From assembly GCF_001261735.1 (NCBI RefSeq), contig NZ_CVRP01000018.1:1-64000 (forward strand): 64,000 nucleotides of DNA, read 5' to 3'. The DNA comes from Dysgonomonas sp. BGC7 (GTDB lineage Bacteria; Bacteroidota; Bacteroidia; Bacteroidales; Dysgonomonadaceae). A program made the position numbers and the translations under genes. This document shows positions 44,116 to 53,803 of this stretch, piece by piece. Position 1 is the stretch's first letter, and every line of letters begins with the position of its first letter. The notes under the pieces are model-generated. The model worked only from the letters and a program-made list of their open reading frames with translations, was not told where the DNA came from and did no database searches.

Positions 44116-45393
44116 ATGACATTTGAGAAATTAAATATTATTGAGCCGGTATTAAGAGCTCTGAACGAAAAAGGATATACAACTCCCACTCCAATACAAC
44201 AACAGGCTATACAGCCGGCACTCGATGGTCGGGATATTTTGGGATTGGCACAAACAGGAACAGGAAAAACTGCTGCTTTTTCACTTCCAATCATACAGCA
44301 TTTGTATTTGAATAAAGCGCATGGAAAAAAAAGAGAAATAAGAGCATTGATGCTGACTCCTACTCGCGAACTTGCAATACAAATCAATGAAAGTCTTCGT
44401 GACTATACTCGCTATACAGGTATCCGTCATTGTGTAATTTACGGAGGGGTTAAACAAAATGCTCAGGTTAGTGAATTGAAAAACGGTGTGGATATATTGG
44501 TGGCTACTCCGGGGCGCTTACTCGATCTTATGAATCAGGGAATTATCAGCTTAGATTCTGTTCGTCATTTTGTGCTTGACGAAGCCGATCGGATGCTGGA
44601 TATGGGTTTTATTCACGACATAAAGCGCCTGTTGCCAAAGTTGCCAAAAGAAAAGCAGACTCTTTTCTTTTCGGCGACTATGCCTTCGTCTATAGCCGCT
44701 CTGTCCCGTTCTATTCTACGCAGCCCTATAAAAGTAGAAGTTGCTCCTGTATCATCGGTGGTAGATACTATAGAACAATATCTTTACTTTGTGGAAAAAC
44801 AAGAGAAAAAAGACTTGTTGATAGACCTATTGAAAAAAGATAGAAAGAAATCGGCATTAATATTTTCCCGTACAAAACACGGTGCTGACAAAATAGCCCG
44901 CATTCTTAGTAAAGCGGGAATAGGTAGCGCAGCCATTCATGGAAATAAATCTCAGAATGCAAGACAACGAGCCTTGTCTGATTTTAAACTGCATAAGATA
45001 CAGACTCTTATTGCAACAGATATTGCAGCCAGAGGAATTGATATTGATAGCTTAGAACTTGTTATAAACTATGATCTGCCAGATGTGCCGGAAACTTATG
45101 TTCATCGTATCGGGCGTACCGGTAGAGCCGGTAATAACGGAGTGGCTTTGACCTTTTGTGCACAAGAAGAGCAAGAGATGCTTCGGGATATTCAGAAGCT
45201 GACGGGCAAGAAGCTGACTGTATCCGATTATGCCAATAAGGCAGGTGTAGCGGTGAAGCAAAAAACTTCTGAAAGCAAGAAAGATATCGTTCGTTCTGAA
45301 AACGTGTTGGCAAATAAGAACAGGAAGATTGTAGTGAAGAAAGCAAATGAAAAATTTGAAACGATGAGTAGTCCTACAGCCGTTAGCAGATAG
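44116..45393 (+). CDS. rhlE: DEAD-box RNA helicase, RhlE type
   Basis: A 425-aa ATP-dependent RNA helicase. Motifs in order: Q motif with TPTPIQQQAI, motif I AQTGTGKTAAF near 48, Ia TPTRELA, II DEAD (VLDEADRML) near 155, III SAT near 185, and V/VI RGIDIDSLELV and HRIGRTGRAG near 330. A basic C-terminal tail follows. It starts an RNA-handling run with a cold-shock-domain protein (57 bp downstream) and an RRM protein. DEAD helicases of this kind act in ribosome assembly or cold response. Confidence 0.95.
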   Translation: MTFEKLNIIEPVLRALNEKGYTTPTPIQQQAIQPALDGRDILGLAQTGTGKTAAFSLPIIQHLYLNKAHGKKREIRALMLTPTRELAIQINESLRDYTRYTGIRHCVIYGGVKQNAQVSELKNGVDILVATPGRLLDLMNQGIISLDSVRHFVLDEADRMLDMGFIHDIKRLLPKLPKEKQTLFFSATMPSSIAALSRSILRSPIKVEVAPVSSVVDTIEQYLYFVEKQEKKDLLIDLLKKDRKKSALIFSRTKHGADKIARILSKAGIGSAAIHGNKSQNARQRALSDFKLHKIQTLIATDIAARGIDIDSLELVINYDLPDVPETYVHRIGRTGRAGNNGVALTFCAQEEQEMLRDIQKLTGKKLTVSDYANKAGVAVKQKTSESKKDIVRSENVLANKNRKIVVKKANEKFETMSSPTAVSR

Positions 45394-45449
45394 GCCTATT
45401 TCCTGATTTATAGTATGTAAGATTAATATAAAGACATTTAGATATAAAT

Positions 45450-45899
45450 ATGGCAAAATCAAATTCTTTTAATAAAAGAGAAGTCGAAAAAAATAAACAA
45501 CAGAAAAGGAAAGAAAAGCAGCAGAGAAGAGAAGAGCGGAAGAGCAATCCGACAGACTCGTTCGATGATATGATTGCTTATGTGGATGAGAATGGTGTTA
45601 TAACCAGTACACCTCCCGATATAGCAAACAAACAGAAAGTAGAGATAGACAGCATAGCCATTTCTACTCCTAAAAAAGAAGATATAGAAGACCCGATATT
45701 GCAAGGTCGCGTAGAGTTTTTTAACTCCGAAAAGGGATATGGCTTTATTAAGCACATAGGCAGTACAGACAAGTACTTTTTTCATATAAGCAGTGCTCCT
45801 GCCTCCATTGTAGAAGGAAACATGGTAATATTCGAGTTGGAACGAGGTACTAAAGGAATGAATGCCGTAAGGATTGCTCTCGCCAATAAGAATGACTAA
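45450..45899 (+). CDS. Cold-shock-domain protein with basic N-terminal extension
   Basis: A 149-aa protein. The first 35 residues are strongly charged (KQQKRKEKQQRREERKS). The C-terminal 65 residues form a cold-shock (OB-fold) domain with RVEFFNSEKGYGFIKHIGS and FFHISSA, the RNP1/RNP2 nucleic-acid-binding motifs. It probably binds single-stranded RNA. Typical cold-shock proteins are 65-70 aa, so the extension is notable. It lies between the helicase and RRM genes. Confidence 0.9.
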   Translation: MAKSNSFNKREVEKNKQQKRKEKQQRREERKSNPTDSFDDMIAYVDENGVITSTPPDIANKQKVEIDSIAISTPKKEDIEDPILQGRVEFFNSEKGYGFIKHIGSTDKYFFHISSAPASIVEGNMVIFELERGTKGMNAVRIALANKND

Positions 45900-45929
45900 A
45901 AATCAATAATAAATTAATTAAGAAAACAA

Positions 45930-46241
45930 ATGAACATTTATGTATCAAATCTAAACTTTAGTACAACAAGCGAGAGTTTACAAGAATTGTTTGCTGGGTA
46001 TGGCGAAGTAACTTCCGCTAAGATTATCACTGATAGAGAAACCGGAAGATCTCGAGGTTTTGGTTTTGTTGAAATGTCTGATGACGCAGAAGGACAGAAT
46101 GCTATTTCAGGATTGAATGAAACAGATTTTGAAGGCAAAACAATCAATGTGAATGTTGCACGACCTAAAACAGACAGACCTAGTGGTGGTGGCTACAATA
46201 ATCGTGGCGGAAACGGAGGATATAATAGAAGTCGTTACTAA
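45930..46241 (+). CDS. RRM-type RNA-binding protein
   Basis: A 103-aa protein with one RNA recognition motif (about 1-80): RNP2 IYVSNLNF and RNP1 RSRGFGFVEM. The C-terminus (about 83-103) is glycine/arginine-rich (GGGYNNRGGNGGYNRSRY), like eukaryotic and cyanobacterial glycine-rich RNA-binding proteins. A terminator follows at 46267-46300. It likely acts on RNA with the helicase and cold-shock protein. Confidence 0.94.
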   Translation: MNIYVSNLNFSTTSESLQELFAGYGEVTSAKIITDRETGRSRGFGFVEMSDDAEGQNAISGLNETDFEGKTINVNVARPKTDRPSGGGYNNRGGNGGYNRSRY

Positions 46242-46266
46242 ATAGAGACTGCTAAATACTATAGAT

Positions 46267-46300
46267 AAAAGGGAAAGCAAAAGTGCTTTCCCTTTTGTTT
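46267..46300 (+). terminator. Terminator after the RRM gene
   Basis: AAAAGGGAAAGC (46267-46278) pairs with GCTTTCCCTTTT (46285-46296) and is followed by GTTTT. Confidence 0.85.
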
Positions 46301-46456
46301 TATATTCATTCTTAAACAAATTTGAGTGTTGGTAATATAAAAGATATTGATGCACATGTTTTTTGAAGGAATAGTGTGAAACTCAGTGGTTGCTATCTGA
46401 GAATATTTTTCCAAATGGATATTAATTGAATTGTTTAGATAATAATGTAGAAAAAG

Positions 46457-46488
46457 ATTGCTTTATATTGCTGAAAATAATATCTTTG
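46457..46488 (+). promoter_or_regulatory. Bacteroidetes-type promoter of rpsA
   Basis: ATTG (46457-46460) and TATCTTTG (46481-46488) are 20 bases apart, a good fit to TTG-N19-21-TAnnTTTG. The transcript would have a leader of about 65 bases before the rpsA ATG at 46563. The rest of this 321-bp gap is AT-rich with no gene seen. Confidence 0.65.
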
Positions 46489-46562
46489 CACCGCTTTTAT
46501 GAAAGCAAAATATGTTTAACTTTTAATGATACTGATCAGGACTGGTGCCAGATCGAATTTGA

Positions 46563-48365
46563 ATGATCGACAATTTAAAAAATGTACAACCGGTTGCAGA
46601 CTTCGACTGGGATTCGTACGAAAAAGGAGATTCTTACATTGGTAAGAGCAAAGAAGAACTTGTAGAAACTTATGACCAATCGTTGAACAAAGTAAACGAC
46701 AAAGAAGTGGTTATGGGTAAGGTAACAGCGATGAACAAACGTGAGGTTGTTGTAAACATCGGTTACAAATCAGATGGTGTTGTATCAATGAACGAATTTC
46801 GTTACAACCCTGAACTGAAAGTTGGTGACGAAGTAGAGGTATACATCGAAAGCCAGGAAGATAAAAAAGGACAATTGATCCTTTCTCACAAAAAAGCACG
46901 TGCAACACGTTCTTGGGATCGTGTTAACGAAGCTCTTGAGAAAGATGAAATTATCAAAGGATTTATCAAATGTCGTACTAAGGGTGGTATGATCGTTGAT
47001 GTATTTGGTATCGAGGCTTTCTTGCCGGGATCTCAAATCGACGTGAAACCTATCCGCGACTACGATGTGTTCGTTGGTAAAACTATGGAATTCAAAGTTG
47101 TGAAAATCAACCACGAATTCAAAAACGTTGTTGTATCTCACAAAGCTCTTATCGAGGCTGAACTTGAACAACAAAAGAAAGATATTATTTCCAAATTGGA
47201 AAAAGGACAAGTGCTTGAAGGTACAGTTAAAAACATTACATCTTATGGTGTATTTATCGACCTTGGTGGCGTAGACGGACTTATCCATATTACAGACCTT
47301 TCTTGGGGACGTGTACAACATCCTGAAGAAGTGGTTAAATTGGATGAAAAAATCAACGTTGTTATCCTTGATTTCGATGATGATAAAAAACGTATCGCTC
47401 TTGGTCTTAAACAGCTTACTCCTCATCCATGGGATGCTCTTAGCACTGAACTTAAAGTTGGCGACAAGGTGAAAGGTAAAGTTGTTGTTATGGCTGACTA
47501 TGGTGCATTTATAGAAATTGCTCCGGGTGTAGAAGGTCTGATCCACGTATCGGAAATGAGCTGGGCTCAACACCTACGCAGCGCACAAGACTTTATGAAA
47601 GTTGGTGACGAAGTAGAAGCTGTAGTGCTTACACTTGATCGTGACGAACGTAAAATGTCTCTTGGTATCAAACAATTGAAACCAGATCCATGGGAAAATA
47701 TCGAAGAAAAATATCCTGTGGGAAGCAAGCATACTGCAAAAGTTCGCAACTTCACTAATTTCGGTGTATTTGCTGAAATAGAAGAAGGTGTAGACGGGCT
47801 TATCCATATCTCAGACCTTTCTTGGACTAAAAAAATCAAACACCCTAGCGAAGTAACAACTATCGGTGCGGATATCGAAGTCCAAGTACTTGAAATAGAC
47901 AAAGAAAACCGTCGTTTGAGCTTAGGTCACAAACAACTTGAAGAAAATCCTTGGGATGTATTCGAAACTATCTTTACAGTAGGTTCTGTACACGAAGGCA
48001 CAGTTGTAGAAATGGTAGACAAAGGTGCAGTAATATCTCTTCCTTACGGTGTTGAAGGTTTTGCAACTCCAAAACACTTAGTGAAAGAAGATGGTTCTCA
48101 GGCTCAGGTAGACGAAAAGCTTGATTTCAAAGTAATCGAGTTCAACAAAGACTCTAAACGCATCATCGTATCACACAGCCGTGTGTTCGAAGATGAAAAA
48201 CCTGAAGCTAAAGAAGCTGCGGCAGAAAAGAAAGCAAAAAGATCTGCTAAGAAAGAAAAAGAAGATACTATTGTACAATCATCTAGCATGGAGAAAACTA
48301 CTCTAGGCGATATCGAAGAGCTTGCTGCACTGAAAGAAAAACTTTCGGGTGGTGATGCAAAATAA
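46563..48365 (+). CDS. rpsA: 30S ribosomal protein S1
   Basis: A 600-aa protein that binds mRNA at the small ribosomal subunit. It contains six S1-type OB folds in series; each shows a form of GxVxxxxxxGxFVxL, for example YGVFIDLGGVDGLIHITDLSW near 225 and YGAFIEIAPGVEGLIHVSEMSW near 315. The C-terminal 50 residues are lysine- and glutamate-rich. Codon use is noticeably tuned (many AAC, GGT, CGT) as expected for a highly expressed gene. A terminator follows. Confidence 0.97.
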   Translation: MIDNLKNVQPVADFDWDSYEKGDSYIGKSKEELVETYDQSLNKVNDKEVVMGKVTAMNKREVVVNIGYKSDGVVSMNEFRYNPELKVGDEVEVYIESQEDKKGQLILSHKKARATRSWDRVNEALEKDEIIKGFIKCRTKGGMIVDVFGIEAFLPGSQIDVKPIRDYDVFVGKTMEFKVVKINHEFKNVVVSHKALIEAELEQQKKDIISKLEKGQVLEGTVKNITSYGVFIDLGGVDGLIHITDLSWGRVQHPEEVVKLDEKINVVILDFDDDKKRIALGLKQLTPHPWDALSTELKVGDKVKGKVVVMADYGAFIEIAPGVEGLIHVSEMSWAQHLRSAQDFMKVGDEVEAVVLTLDRDERKMSLGIKQLKPDPWENIEEKYPVGSKHTAKVRNFTNFGVFAEIEEGVDGLIHISDLSWTKKIKHPSEVTTIGADIEVQVLEIDKENRRLSLGHKQLEENPWDVFETIFTVGSVHEGTVVEMVDKGAVISLPYGVEGFATPKHLVKEDGSQAQVDEKLDFKVIEFNKDSKRIIVSHSRVFEDEKPEAKEAAAEKKAKRSAKKEKEDTIVQSSSMEKTTLGDIEELAALKEKLSGGDAK

Positions 48366-48395
48366 GATTTGTAAGATAGATTCTTTACTATAAAT

Positions 48396-48428
48396 AAAAA
48401 GACCGACTCTTGTAGAGCCGGTCTTTTT
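48396..48428 (+). terminator. Terminator after rpsA (may act in both directions)
   Basis: AAAAAGACCGACTCT and AGAGCCGGTCTTTTT pair with one mismatch around a 3-base loop, giving T runs in both directions between rpsA and the convergent DUF486 gene. Confidence 0.85.
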
Positions 48429-48437
48429 ATATCCGCA

Positions 48438-48812
48438 CTATTTCTTAAATACCAGATATACCGCAGCAATCAGAAATACGAAAGCTAACAGGTGGTTCCA
48501 TTTAAAGGTTTCGGTCTTGAATGCCAGTGTACTGAACAGGACAAAAACAACAAGAGTTATCACTTCTTGTATTATCTTTAGCTGCATAAGAGAAAATGGA
48601 CCTCCGTTCCCTTGAAATCCAATACGGTTTGCAGGAACCTGAAAGCAATATTCGAAAAAAGCAATTCCCCAACTGATCAGTATTACCCCGATCAACGGTA
48701 AGGCGGCAAACCATGAATATTCTTTCATTTTCAAATGCCCATACCAGGCAAACGTCATAAATATGTTAGACACTACAAGTAATAGAACTGTATATAAGCC
48801 AGCTAAATTCAT
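48438..48812 (-). CDS. DUF486 family membrane protein
   Basis: A 124-aa inner-membrane protein with four transmembrane segments. The family hallmark is SWGIAFFEYCFQVPANRIG near residue 47, in which the FEY..QVPANR motif is conserved. Related to small multidrug/DMT-type proteins in topology. The function is unknown. Confidence 0.88.
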   Translation of the reverse strand: MNLAGLYTVLLLVVSNIFMTFAWYGHLKMKEYSWFAALPLIGVILISWGIAFFEYCFQVPANRIGFQGNGGPFSLMQLKIIQEVITLVVFVLFSTLAFKTETFKWNHLLAFVFLIAAVYLVFKK

Positions 48813-49021
48813 GTTTTATACAATTTTGAATAGTTGTTTTGCGGCGCAAAAGTAAACCAATTTTTTATACTTACATTATCTTTTCGTATTAATTCTTATC
48901 TTTGAAATCTATAAGGTCACGAGCCTATTTTTTGTTTTATCATGCGTGGTACCAATGTATTGTTACTGTACATAGATAGCATTGTTATTTTTAGTTTCTT
49001 AATCAGATAGAACTATACATT

Positions 49022-50479
49022 ATGAAATCATTTGTTATTTATATATTACTATTATTCTGTTCCGTTTCTGTAGCTTATTCTCAAACATTGGCCGAAGCTC
49101 GGGAAATGTATTTGAAAGGGGAGTATGCGAAAGCCCTTCCTATATTTGAGGCAGAATATAATGCAAAACCAACAGATGCCAATCTAAACCAATGGTATGG
49201 AGTCTGTTTGTTTGAGACCGCGGGTGATATGAAAAAAGCAGAAGAATTGCTTGCAGTGGCATCTAAGAAGAATATACAAGAATCATTTTTTTATCTGGGA
49301 CAAATATATACTAATGAATTTCGGTTTGCAGAAGCCGCAGATAATTTCGACAAATTTGAGACTTTAGTGAAGAAACATCCTCGCCGCAGAAAGGATGATT
49401 TAGCTAAGTATGAATCGGATATGGCGCGATTGGAGGACAAAAAGAACCTGTTGTCTCGCTTGCGTCGTGTAGTTTTCAATACAGAAGACATTCAGGTGAT
49501 AGATAGTATTGTAGTCGATAAACCGGAATTTCTATCAGCTTACAAACTCAGTCGTAGCTCAGGTAAACTCGATTATTTTAATAAAGTATTTAAGGCAAAT
49601 AAGACAATAGAGTCAACTGTCTATTTTAACGAAAAAGAGACAAAAGTGTATTATGGTCAGCCGGATAAGAATAGTGGCTTTACACTATATTCTATGGAAA
49701 AGCTTCTTAGTGATTTTGGAAATGAAAAGAAGATATCTCCTGACAATTTTGGTCTGAAAGGTGATGTGAATTATCCTTATATGATGGCAGATGGAGTTAC
49801 TATCTATTTTGCAGCAAAAGATGAAGAAACTCTTGGTGGCTATGACCTGTTTGTGTCTCGTTATAATATGAATAATGATACTTTCCTTGCACCCGAACGT
49901 TTGAATATGCCGTTCAATTCTTTAGCTAATGACTATATGATGGCTATTGACGAAGAAAAAGGAGTAGGGTGGTTTGCTTCAGATCGCTATCAGCCCGAAG
50001 GCAAAGTTTGTATATATACTTTTATCCCGAACCAGACTGTGAAAGTCATAGATAGTGAAGATGAAAAGTATGTGTCTTCAAGAGCACGCATATCTTCAAT
50101 AAAAGATTCGTGGGAACAGGGAAAAGATTATTCTCAGTTAATAACCTTAGCCCGTAAAGCGCCAAAGGAAGAAGTTAAGATTGCTAAGGATTTTGAGTTC
50201 GTTATCAATGATAAATATACATACTATCGTTTTGCCGACTTTAAGAACAAGGCTGCACGTGACACCTACTTCAATGTTGTGCAAATGAAAGCTAATAAAA
50301 AGAATATTGAGGAAAAGCTTGAGAAGCTTCGTGATAATTATAATAAAGCAGATCAGGCTTCGAAGCGTAACCTAACAAGTGAAATTCTCAACATGGAAAC
50401 ACAGCTAGAGCAATTGCAGAAAGATGTTCCGACACAAGAAGTACAAGCCCGTAATCTGGAAGTGCAAAACTTACGCTGA
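49022..50479 (+). CDS. Exported TPR/PD40-repeat protein with C-terminal coiled coil
   Basis: A 485-aa exported protein. A signal peptide (1-20) precedes TPR-like helices (about 22-125), a beta-propeller-type PD40 region (about 195-345, with VTIYFAAKDEETLGGYDLFVSR near 260), and a C-terminal coiled coil (about 420-475, KKNIEEKLEKLRDNYNKAD). This resembles the TPR-plus-PD40 arrangement of Bacteroidetes envelope proteins such as PorE, but the C-terminal OmpA peptidoglycan-binding domain is missing. A TATCTTTG box lies at 48897-48904. Confidence 0.8.
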   Translation: MKSFVIYILLLFCSVSVAYSQTLAEAREMYLKGEYAKALPIFEAEYNAKPTDANLNQWYGVCLFETAGDMKKAEELLAVASKKNIQESFFYLGQIYTNEFRFAEAADNFDKFETLVKKHPRRRKDDLAKYESDMARLEDKKNLLSRLRRVVFNTEDIQVIDSIVVDKPEFLSAYKLSRSSGKLDYFNKVFKANKTIESTVYFNEKETKVYYGQPDKNSGFTLYSMEKLLSDFGNEKKISPDNFGLKGDVNYPYMMADGVTIYFAAKDEETLGGYDLFVSRYNMNNDTFLAPERLNMPFNSLANDYMMAIDEEKGVGWFASDRYQPEGKVCIYTFIPNQTVKVIDSEDEKYVSSRARISSIKDSWEQGKDYSQLITLARKAPKEEVKIAKDFEFVINDKYTYYRFADFKNKAARDTYFNVVQMKANKKNIEEKLEKLRDNYNKADQASKRNLTSEILNMETQLEQLQKDVPTQEVQARNLEVQNLR

Positions 50480-50483
50480 TCTT

Positions 50484-51407
50484 TTAGAAGAATATTTCTA
50501 TCCAAAAATAAGATAATACAGCTATTATCGCCCATAGCAAAATACCTAAGGCGAAAGTATTCAGTCCGGTCTTTTTTACTTCATTCATCTTGATGGATGT
50601 CCCAATGAAAAAGAGAGAGACCATCATGCCTTTCTTGCCAAGCCAACCGAGGTGCAGATTTGTTTCCTCCATTCCCGGAATATAATTACCTATAATGATT
50701 GCCACAACAAAGAGGAGTATAAACCACGGGATATTTATTTTTGAAGCATTATTTTTATTAAAAAAGGCTATACACAAAGCCAAGGGTATTATCCACAGGG
50801 TGCGGGTAAGTTTTACTGTTGTGCCTACTTGCAGAGCTTGCTCTCCATAAGCGGAACATGCTCCTACGACCGAACTGGTATCATGTATTGCTATTGCAGC
50901 CCAATATCCGAAATGGGTTTGATCCATTTGTAGGAGATGCCCTATAGCTGGAAAGATGAATAATGCGATTGCATTCAGGACAAAAATTACAGCTAACGAA
51001 AAGCTTATCTGGTTATTTTTTGCATCTAATATTGGGGCTATTGCCGCAATAGCACTACCTCCACAGATGGCCGTTCCTCCCGAAATAAGCAAAGTCGTAT
51101 TCTTTTCTACTTTAAATAGTCGTCCGATCATTATACCGGCAAGCATCGTGATTGTTACAGAAACAATGGTTATCATAAATCCGGTCTTCCCCGTCTGGAT
51201 GACTTCATGTACAGACATTGAAAATCCCATGCAAACTATCGAAGCTTGTAATAGATATTTTGTGAGTTTTCCTGTTTTTATTACATCTTCGCCTTTATAT
51301 AGAAAAGCTAAAAGGATGCCTAGAAATAGAGCCAATGGCGCGGAAAAGAAAGGGAACAGACAGCAGGCAGGGATAATATAGTAGAGTTTGCTGAGAACTT
51401 TTTGCAT
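50484..51407 (-). CDS. YeiH family (UPF0324) putative sulfate exporter
   Basis: A 307-aa inner-membrane protein with about ten transmembrane segments. Family stretches are LLISGGTAICGGSAIAAIAPIL, given by position about 107-128, and AIHDTSSVVGACSAYG near 172. The family is annotated as a putative sulfate exporter, but the substrate is not proven. It ends 4 bp from the convergent PD40 gene and starts 4 bp after ybeY. Confidence 0.88.
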   Translation of the reverse strand: MQKVLSKLYYIIPACCLFPFFSAPLALFLGILLAFLYKGEDVIKTGKLTKYLLQASIVCMGFSMSVHEVIQTGKTGFMITIVSVTITMLAGIMIGRLFKVEKNTTLLISGGTAICGGSAIAAIAPILDAKNNQISFSLAVIFVLNAIALFIFPAIGHLLQMDQTHFGYWAAIAIHDTSSVVGACSAYGEQALQVGTTVKLTRTLWIIPLALCIAFFNKNNASKINIPWFILLFVVAIIIGNYIPGMEETNLHLGWLGKKGMMVSLFFIGTSIKMNEVKKTGLNTFALGILLWAIIAVLSYFWIEIFF

Positions 51408-51411
51408 AGTT

Positions 51412-51831
51412 TTATTTTTCTAATATTGCTAAGGCCTTATTTTCACATTTGGTCATTTCGTCCTGTTCTCCTTCTGTTTTGTCATTGAGGCCACATAGAT
51501 GCAGTATGCCATGTATAATAACTCTATGAAGCTCTTCATTGTAATCTGTACCTAACTGTTCCGAATTGGTTCTTACAGTGTCCAGACTTATATATATGTC
51601 GCTCGATAGAGTGTCTCCTTCGTTGTAGTTGAATGTGATAATATCAGTGTAGTAGTCGTGCTGCAAATATTGTTTGTTTACTTCCAGAATTTTCTCATCG
51701 GAGCAAAATATATAACAAATGGCCCCTATCTTTTTTTTGTAAGTTTCTGCTACTGTTTTTATCCAGTTCGAAGTCTTTCTTTTTTTTATTGATGGCATTT
51801 TTACGTCATCAGTATAGTATTGTATTGCCAT
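51412..51831 (-). CDS. ybeY: Endoribonuclease YbeY
   Basis: A 139-aa zinc-dependent endoribonuclease for 16S rRNA maturation and 70S quality control. The zinc motif is HGILHLCGLND near residue 110; the canonical third histidine (HGxLHLxGYDH) is replaced in this stretch, as in other Bacteroidetes copies I know. TDIITFNYNEGD near 65 is the other conserved block. A minus-strand TAACTTTG (51852-51859) gives the promoter. Confidence 0.93.
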   Translation of the reverse strand: MAIQYYTDDVKMPSIKKRKTSNWIKTVAETYKKKIGAICYIFCSDEKILEVNKQYLQHDYYTDIITFNYNEGDTLSSDIYISLDTVRTNSEQLGTDYNEELHRVIIHGILHLCGLNDKTEGEQDEMTKCENKALAILEK

Positions 51832-51967
51832 AAGAAGTTCTTTTATTTTTGCAAAGTTACTTCTTTAATTAAAATAGAAGAATAATTAGGTTTGAATTTA
51901 TTCCGGTCTTTACATATTGCTATAAATATTGTTTATTGGTCGATAGAAAAACCTTATTCTGTAACAT

Positions 51968-51998
51968 ATTGTTCTATACAAATAATAATTTAACTTTG
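51968..51998 (+). promoter_or_regulatory. Bacteroidetes-type promoter of fbp
   Basis: ATTG (51968-51971) is 19 bases before TAACTTTG (51991-51998), 35 bp upstream of the fbp ATG. Confidence 0.6.
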
Positions 51999-52032
51999 AA
52001 GAATAAATCAATTAACTTTAAAATATAATATC

Positions 52033-53052
52033 ATGAATAGTATTGCAAGGAAAACTCTCGATGAGTTTATTATCGAGAGACAGGAAGATTTTAAGTACTC
52101 TACAGGGGAACTTTCTCGTTTATTAAACTCTATTCTTCTTGCTGCCAGAGTGGTTAGCTACAAGGTGAATAAAGCCGGATTAGTCGATATCTTAGGTGCG
52201 ATAGGCAACACAAATGTTCAGGGAGAAGAACAGAAGAAGTTGGACGTTTATGCGAATGATGTATTCATCCAAACGTTAGTAAACAGAGAAATTGTTTGTG
52301 GTATTGCTTCGGAAGAAAATGATAACTTTATAACTATTCAGGGGCTAGATGAAGGACATAACAACAAATATGTAGTGTTGATGGATCCTCTGGATGGATC
52401 TTCTAATATAGAGGTAAATGTATCAGTAGGGACAATTTTCTCTATTTATCGCCGTATATCCCCGATTGGTTCCCCTGTAACTATCGAAGACTTTTTACAG
52501 CCGGGGGTAAATCAGATAGCAGCCGGTTATATACTATATGGAACATCTACAATGATTGTATATACTACAGGGCGTGGAGTAAACGGCTTTACACTGAATC
52601 CGGCTATCGGAAGTTTTTACCTTTCTCATCCTGATATGAGATGTACTAAAAATGCAAAGACATACTCCGTGAATGAAGGTAATTATGTTCATTTCCCGCA
52701 GGGTGTGAAAGATTATATTAAATACTGTCAGGAAGAAAAAGAAGATCGTCCCTATACGGCTCGCTATATTGGCAGCTTGGTCTCAGACTGTCATCGCAAC
52801 TTGATAACAGGCGGAATTTATTTCTATCCTTCTACACATAAGTCTCCTAAAGGAAAGCTGCGCCTACTTTACGAGTGCAACCCTATGGCGTTTATTACAG
52901 AACAGGCAGGAGGTAGTGCTACAGATGGCAAAAACCGTATTCTCGAAATACAGCCGACAGAGTTGCACCAACGGACGCCTTTTTACTGTGGCAGTTCCAA
53001 TATGGTAGAGAAGCTTAAAGACTTTATAGAGAGATCGGAAGCTAAGCAATAA
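52033..53052 (+). CDS. fbp: Fructose-1,6-bisphosphatase, class I
   Basis: A 339-aa gluconeogenic phosphatase that makes fructose 6-phosphate. The metal-binding signature is [20 protein letters not shown] near residue 117, with acidic EEN upstream (CGIASEEND). [20 protein letters not shown] near 247 and [20 protein letters not shown] near 277 contact the sugar phosphate. The bacterial class I length is normal. Confidence 0.97.
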   Translation: MNSIARKTLDEFIIERQEDFKYSTGELSRLLNSILLAARVVSYKVNKAGLVDILGAIGNTNVQGEEQKKLDVYANDVFIQTLVNREIVCGIASEENDNFITIQGLDEGHNNKYVVLMDPLDGSSNIEVNVSVGTIFSIYRRISPIGSPVTIEDFLQPGVNQIAAGYILYGTSTMIVYTTGRGVNGFTLNPAIGSFYLSHPDMRCTKNAKTYSVNEGNYVHFPQGVKDYIKYCQEEKEDRPYTARYIGSLVSDCHRNLITGGIYFYPSTHKSPKGKLRLLYECNPMAFITEQAGGSATDGKNRILEIQPTELHQRTPFYCGSSNMVEKLKDFIERSEAKQ

Positions 53053-53061
53053 ATTATACTG

Positions 53062-53100
53062 AGTCCTATTATCCTATTCGGATGATAGGACTTTTCTTAT
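53062..53100 (+). terminator. Terminator after fbp
   Basis: AGTCCTATTATCC (53062-53074) pairs with 53080-53092 with one G-U pair, followed by TTTCTTATTTT. Confidence 0.8.
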
Positions 53101-53111
53101 TTTGATTATTG

Positions 53112-53663
53112 ATGATAACGTTAGACTATTCCCTTACTAAAGACGATTTTTTATTTATACAATTATATCGTGCTTCACATGACGAGCAAGCTAATAAACA
53201 AAGACGCAGAGAGAAATACCGCATTATAGGATTGTCTCTTCTTTGCGGAATTGTACTTTTTCTCGACGAGGAATATCGTTACTATTCCTATTTTATGCTA
53301 GGTTCGGGGCTTTTATTTTTTCTTGTTTATCCTTGGTGGTCTGCGTGGTTTTATAAGCGGATGTTTAAGAAACATATTGAGGCACAATTTAAGGATCAAC
53401 TTCCTTATTTCACAAAACTTGTTATGGAAGATGAATTTATAGAAGTTGCCAGTCCTAGGGGAAATACTCGTTTTCTGATTAGTGATATAAAGTCTATAAT
53501 AGAAACAAAAGATCATCTTGTTATTCTGTTTTCAGAATTTATGAGTATAATTATTCCCAAGAAAGAGGTACCTGATCTTAATCTGTTACAAAAGCAGATA
53601 GAAGCTTATCGGGATAATTATAAGATTCCTGTTACACAGGACTTCGTCTGGAAATGGAAATAA
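53112..53663 (+). CDS. YcxB-like membrane protein
   Basis: A 183-aa protein. Two transmembrane segments (about 38-58 and 60-80) precede a C-terminal YcxB-like domain (about 95-165) with EVASPRGNTRFLISDIKSI and IIIPKKEV. The family is widespread and uncharacterised. The ATG at 53112 is preferred to the TTG at 53109. Confidence 0.75.
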   Translation: MITLDYSLTKDDFLFIQLYRASHDEQANKQRRREKYRIIGLSLLCGIVLFLDEEYRYYSYFMLGSGLLFFLVYPWWSAWFYKRMFKKHIEAQFKDQLPYFTKLVMEDEFIEVASPRGNTRFLISDIKSIIETKDHLVILFSEFMSIIIPKKEVPDLNLLQKQIEAYRDNYKIPVTQDFVWKWK

Positions 53664-53709
53664 ATCTGCTTTTAGCATCTTTTTTATTTTAGAGGATATT
53701 TTCTCTCTC

Positions 53710-53736
53710 AAAATGCAATCTCTAGTTTGCATTTTT
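53710..53736 (+). terminator. Terminator before pta
   Basis: AAAATGCAA and TTGCATTTT (53710-53718 and 53727-53735) pair perfectly, followed by TT, then by a -7-like TACATTTG at 53739-53746 that could start the pta transcript. Confidence 0.65.
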
Positions 53737-53803
53737 AGTACATTTGTGTGGATTAATCGAAATGAAATATTTTCAATAAGATAACTTAGAAAAATCAATC
53801 ATA

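Noticed and set aside
46785-47573. 262-codon minus frame opposite rpsA
   Set aside because: Shadow of the repetitive S1 gene; the plus strand encodes clear S1 domains.
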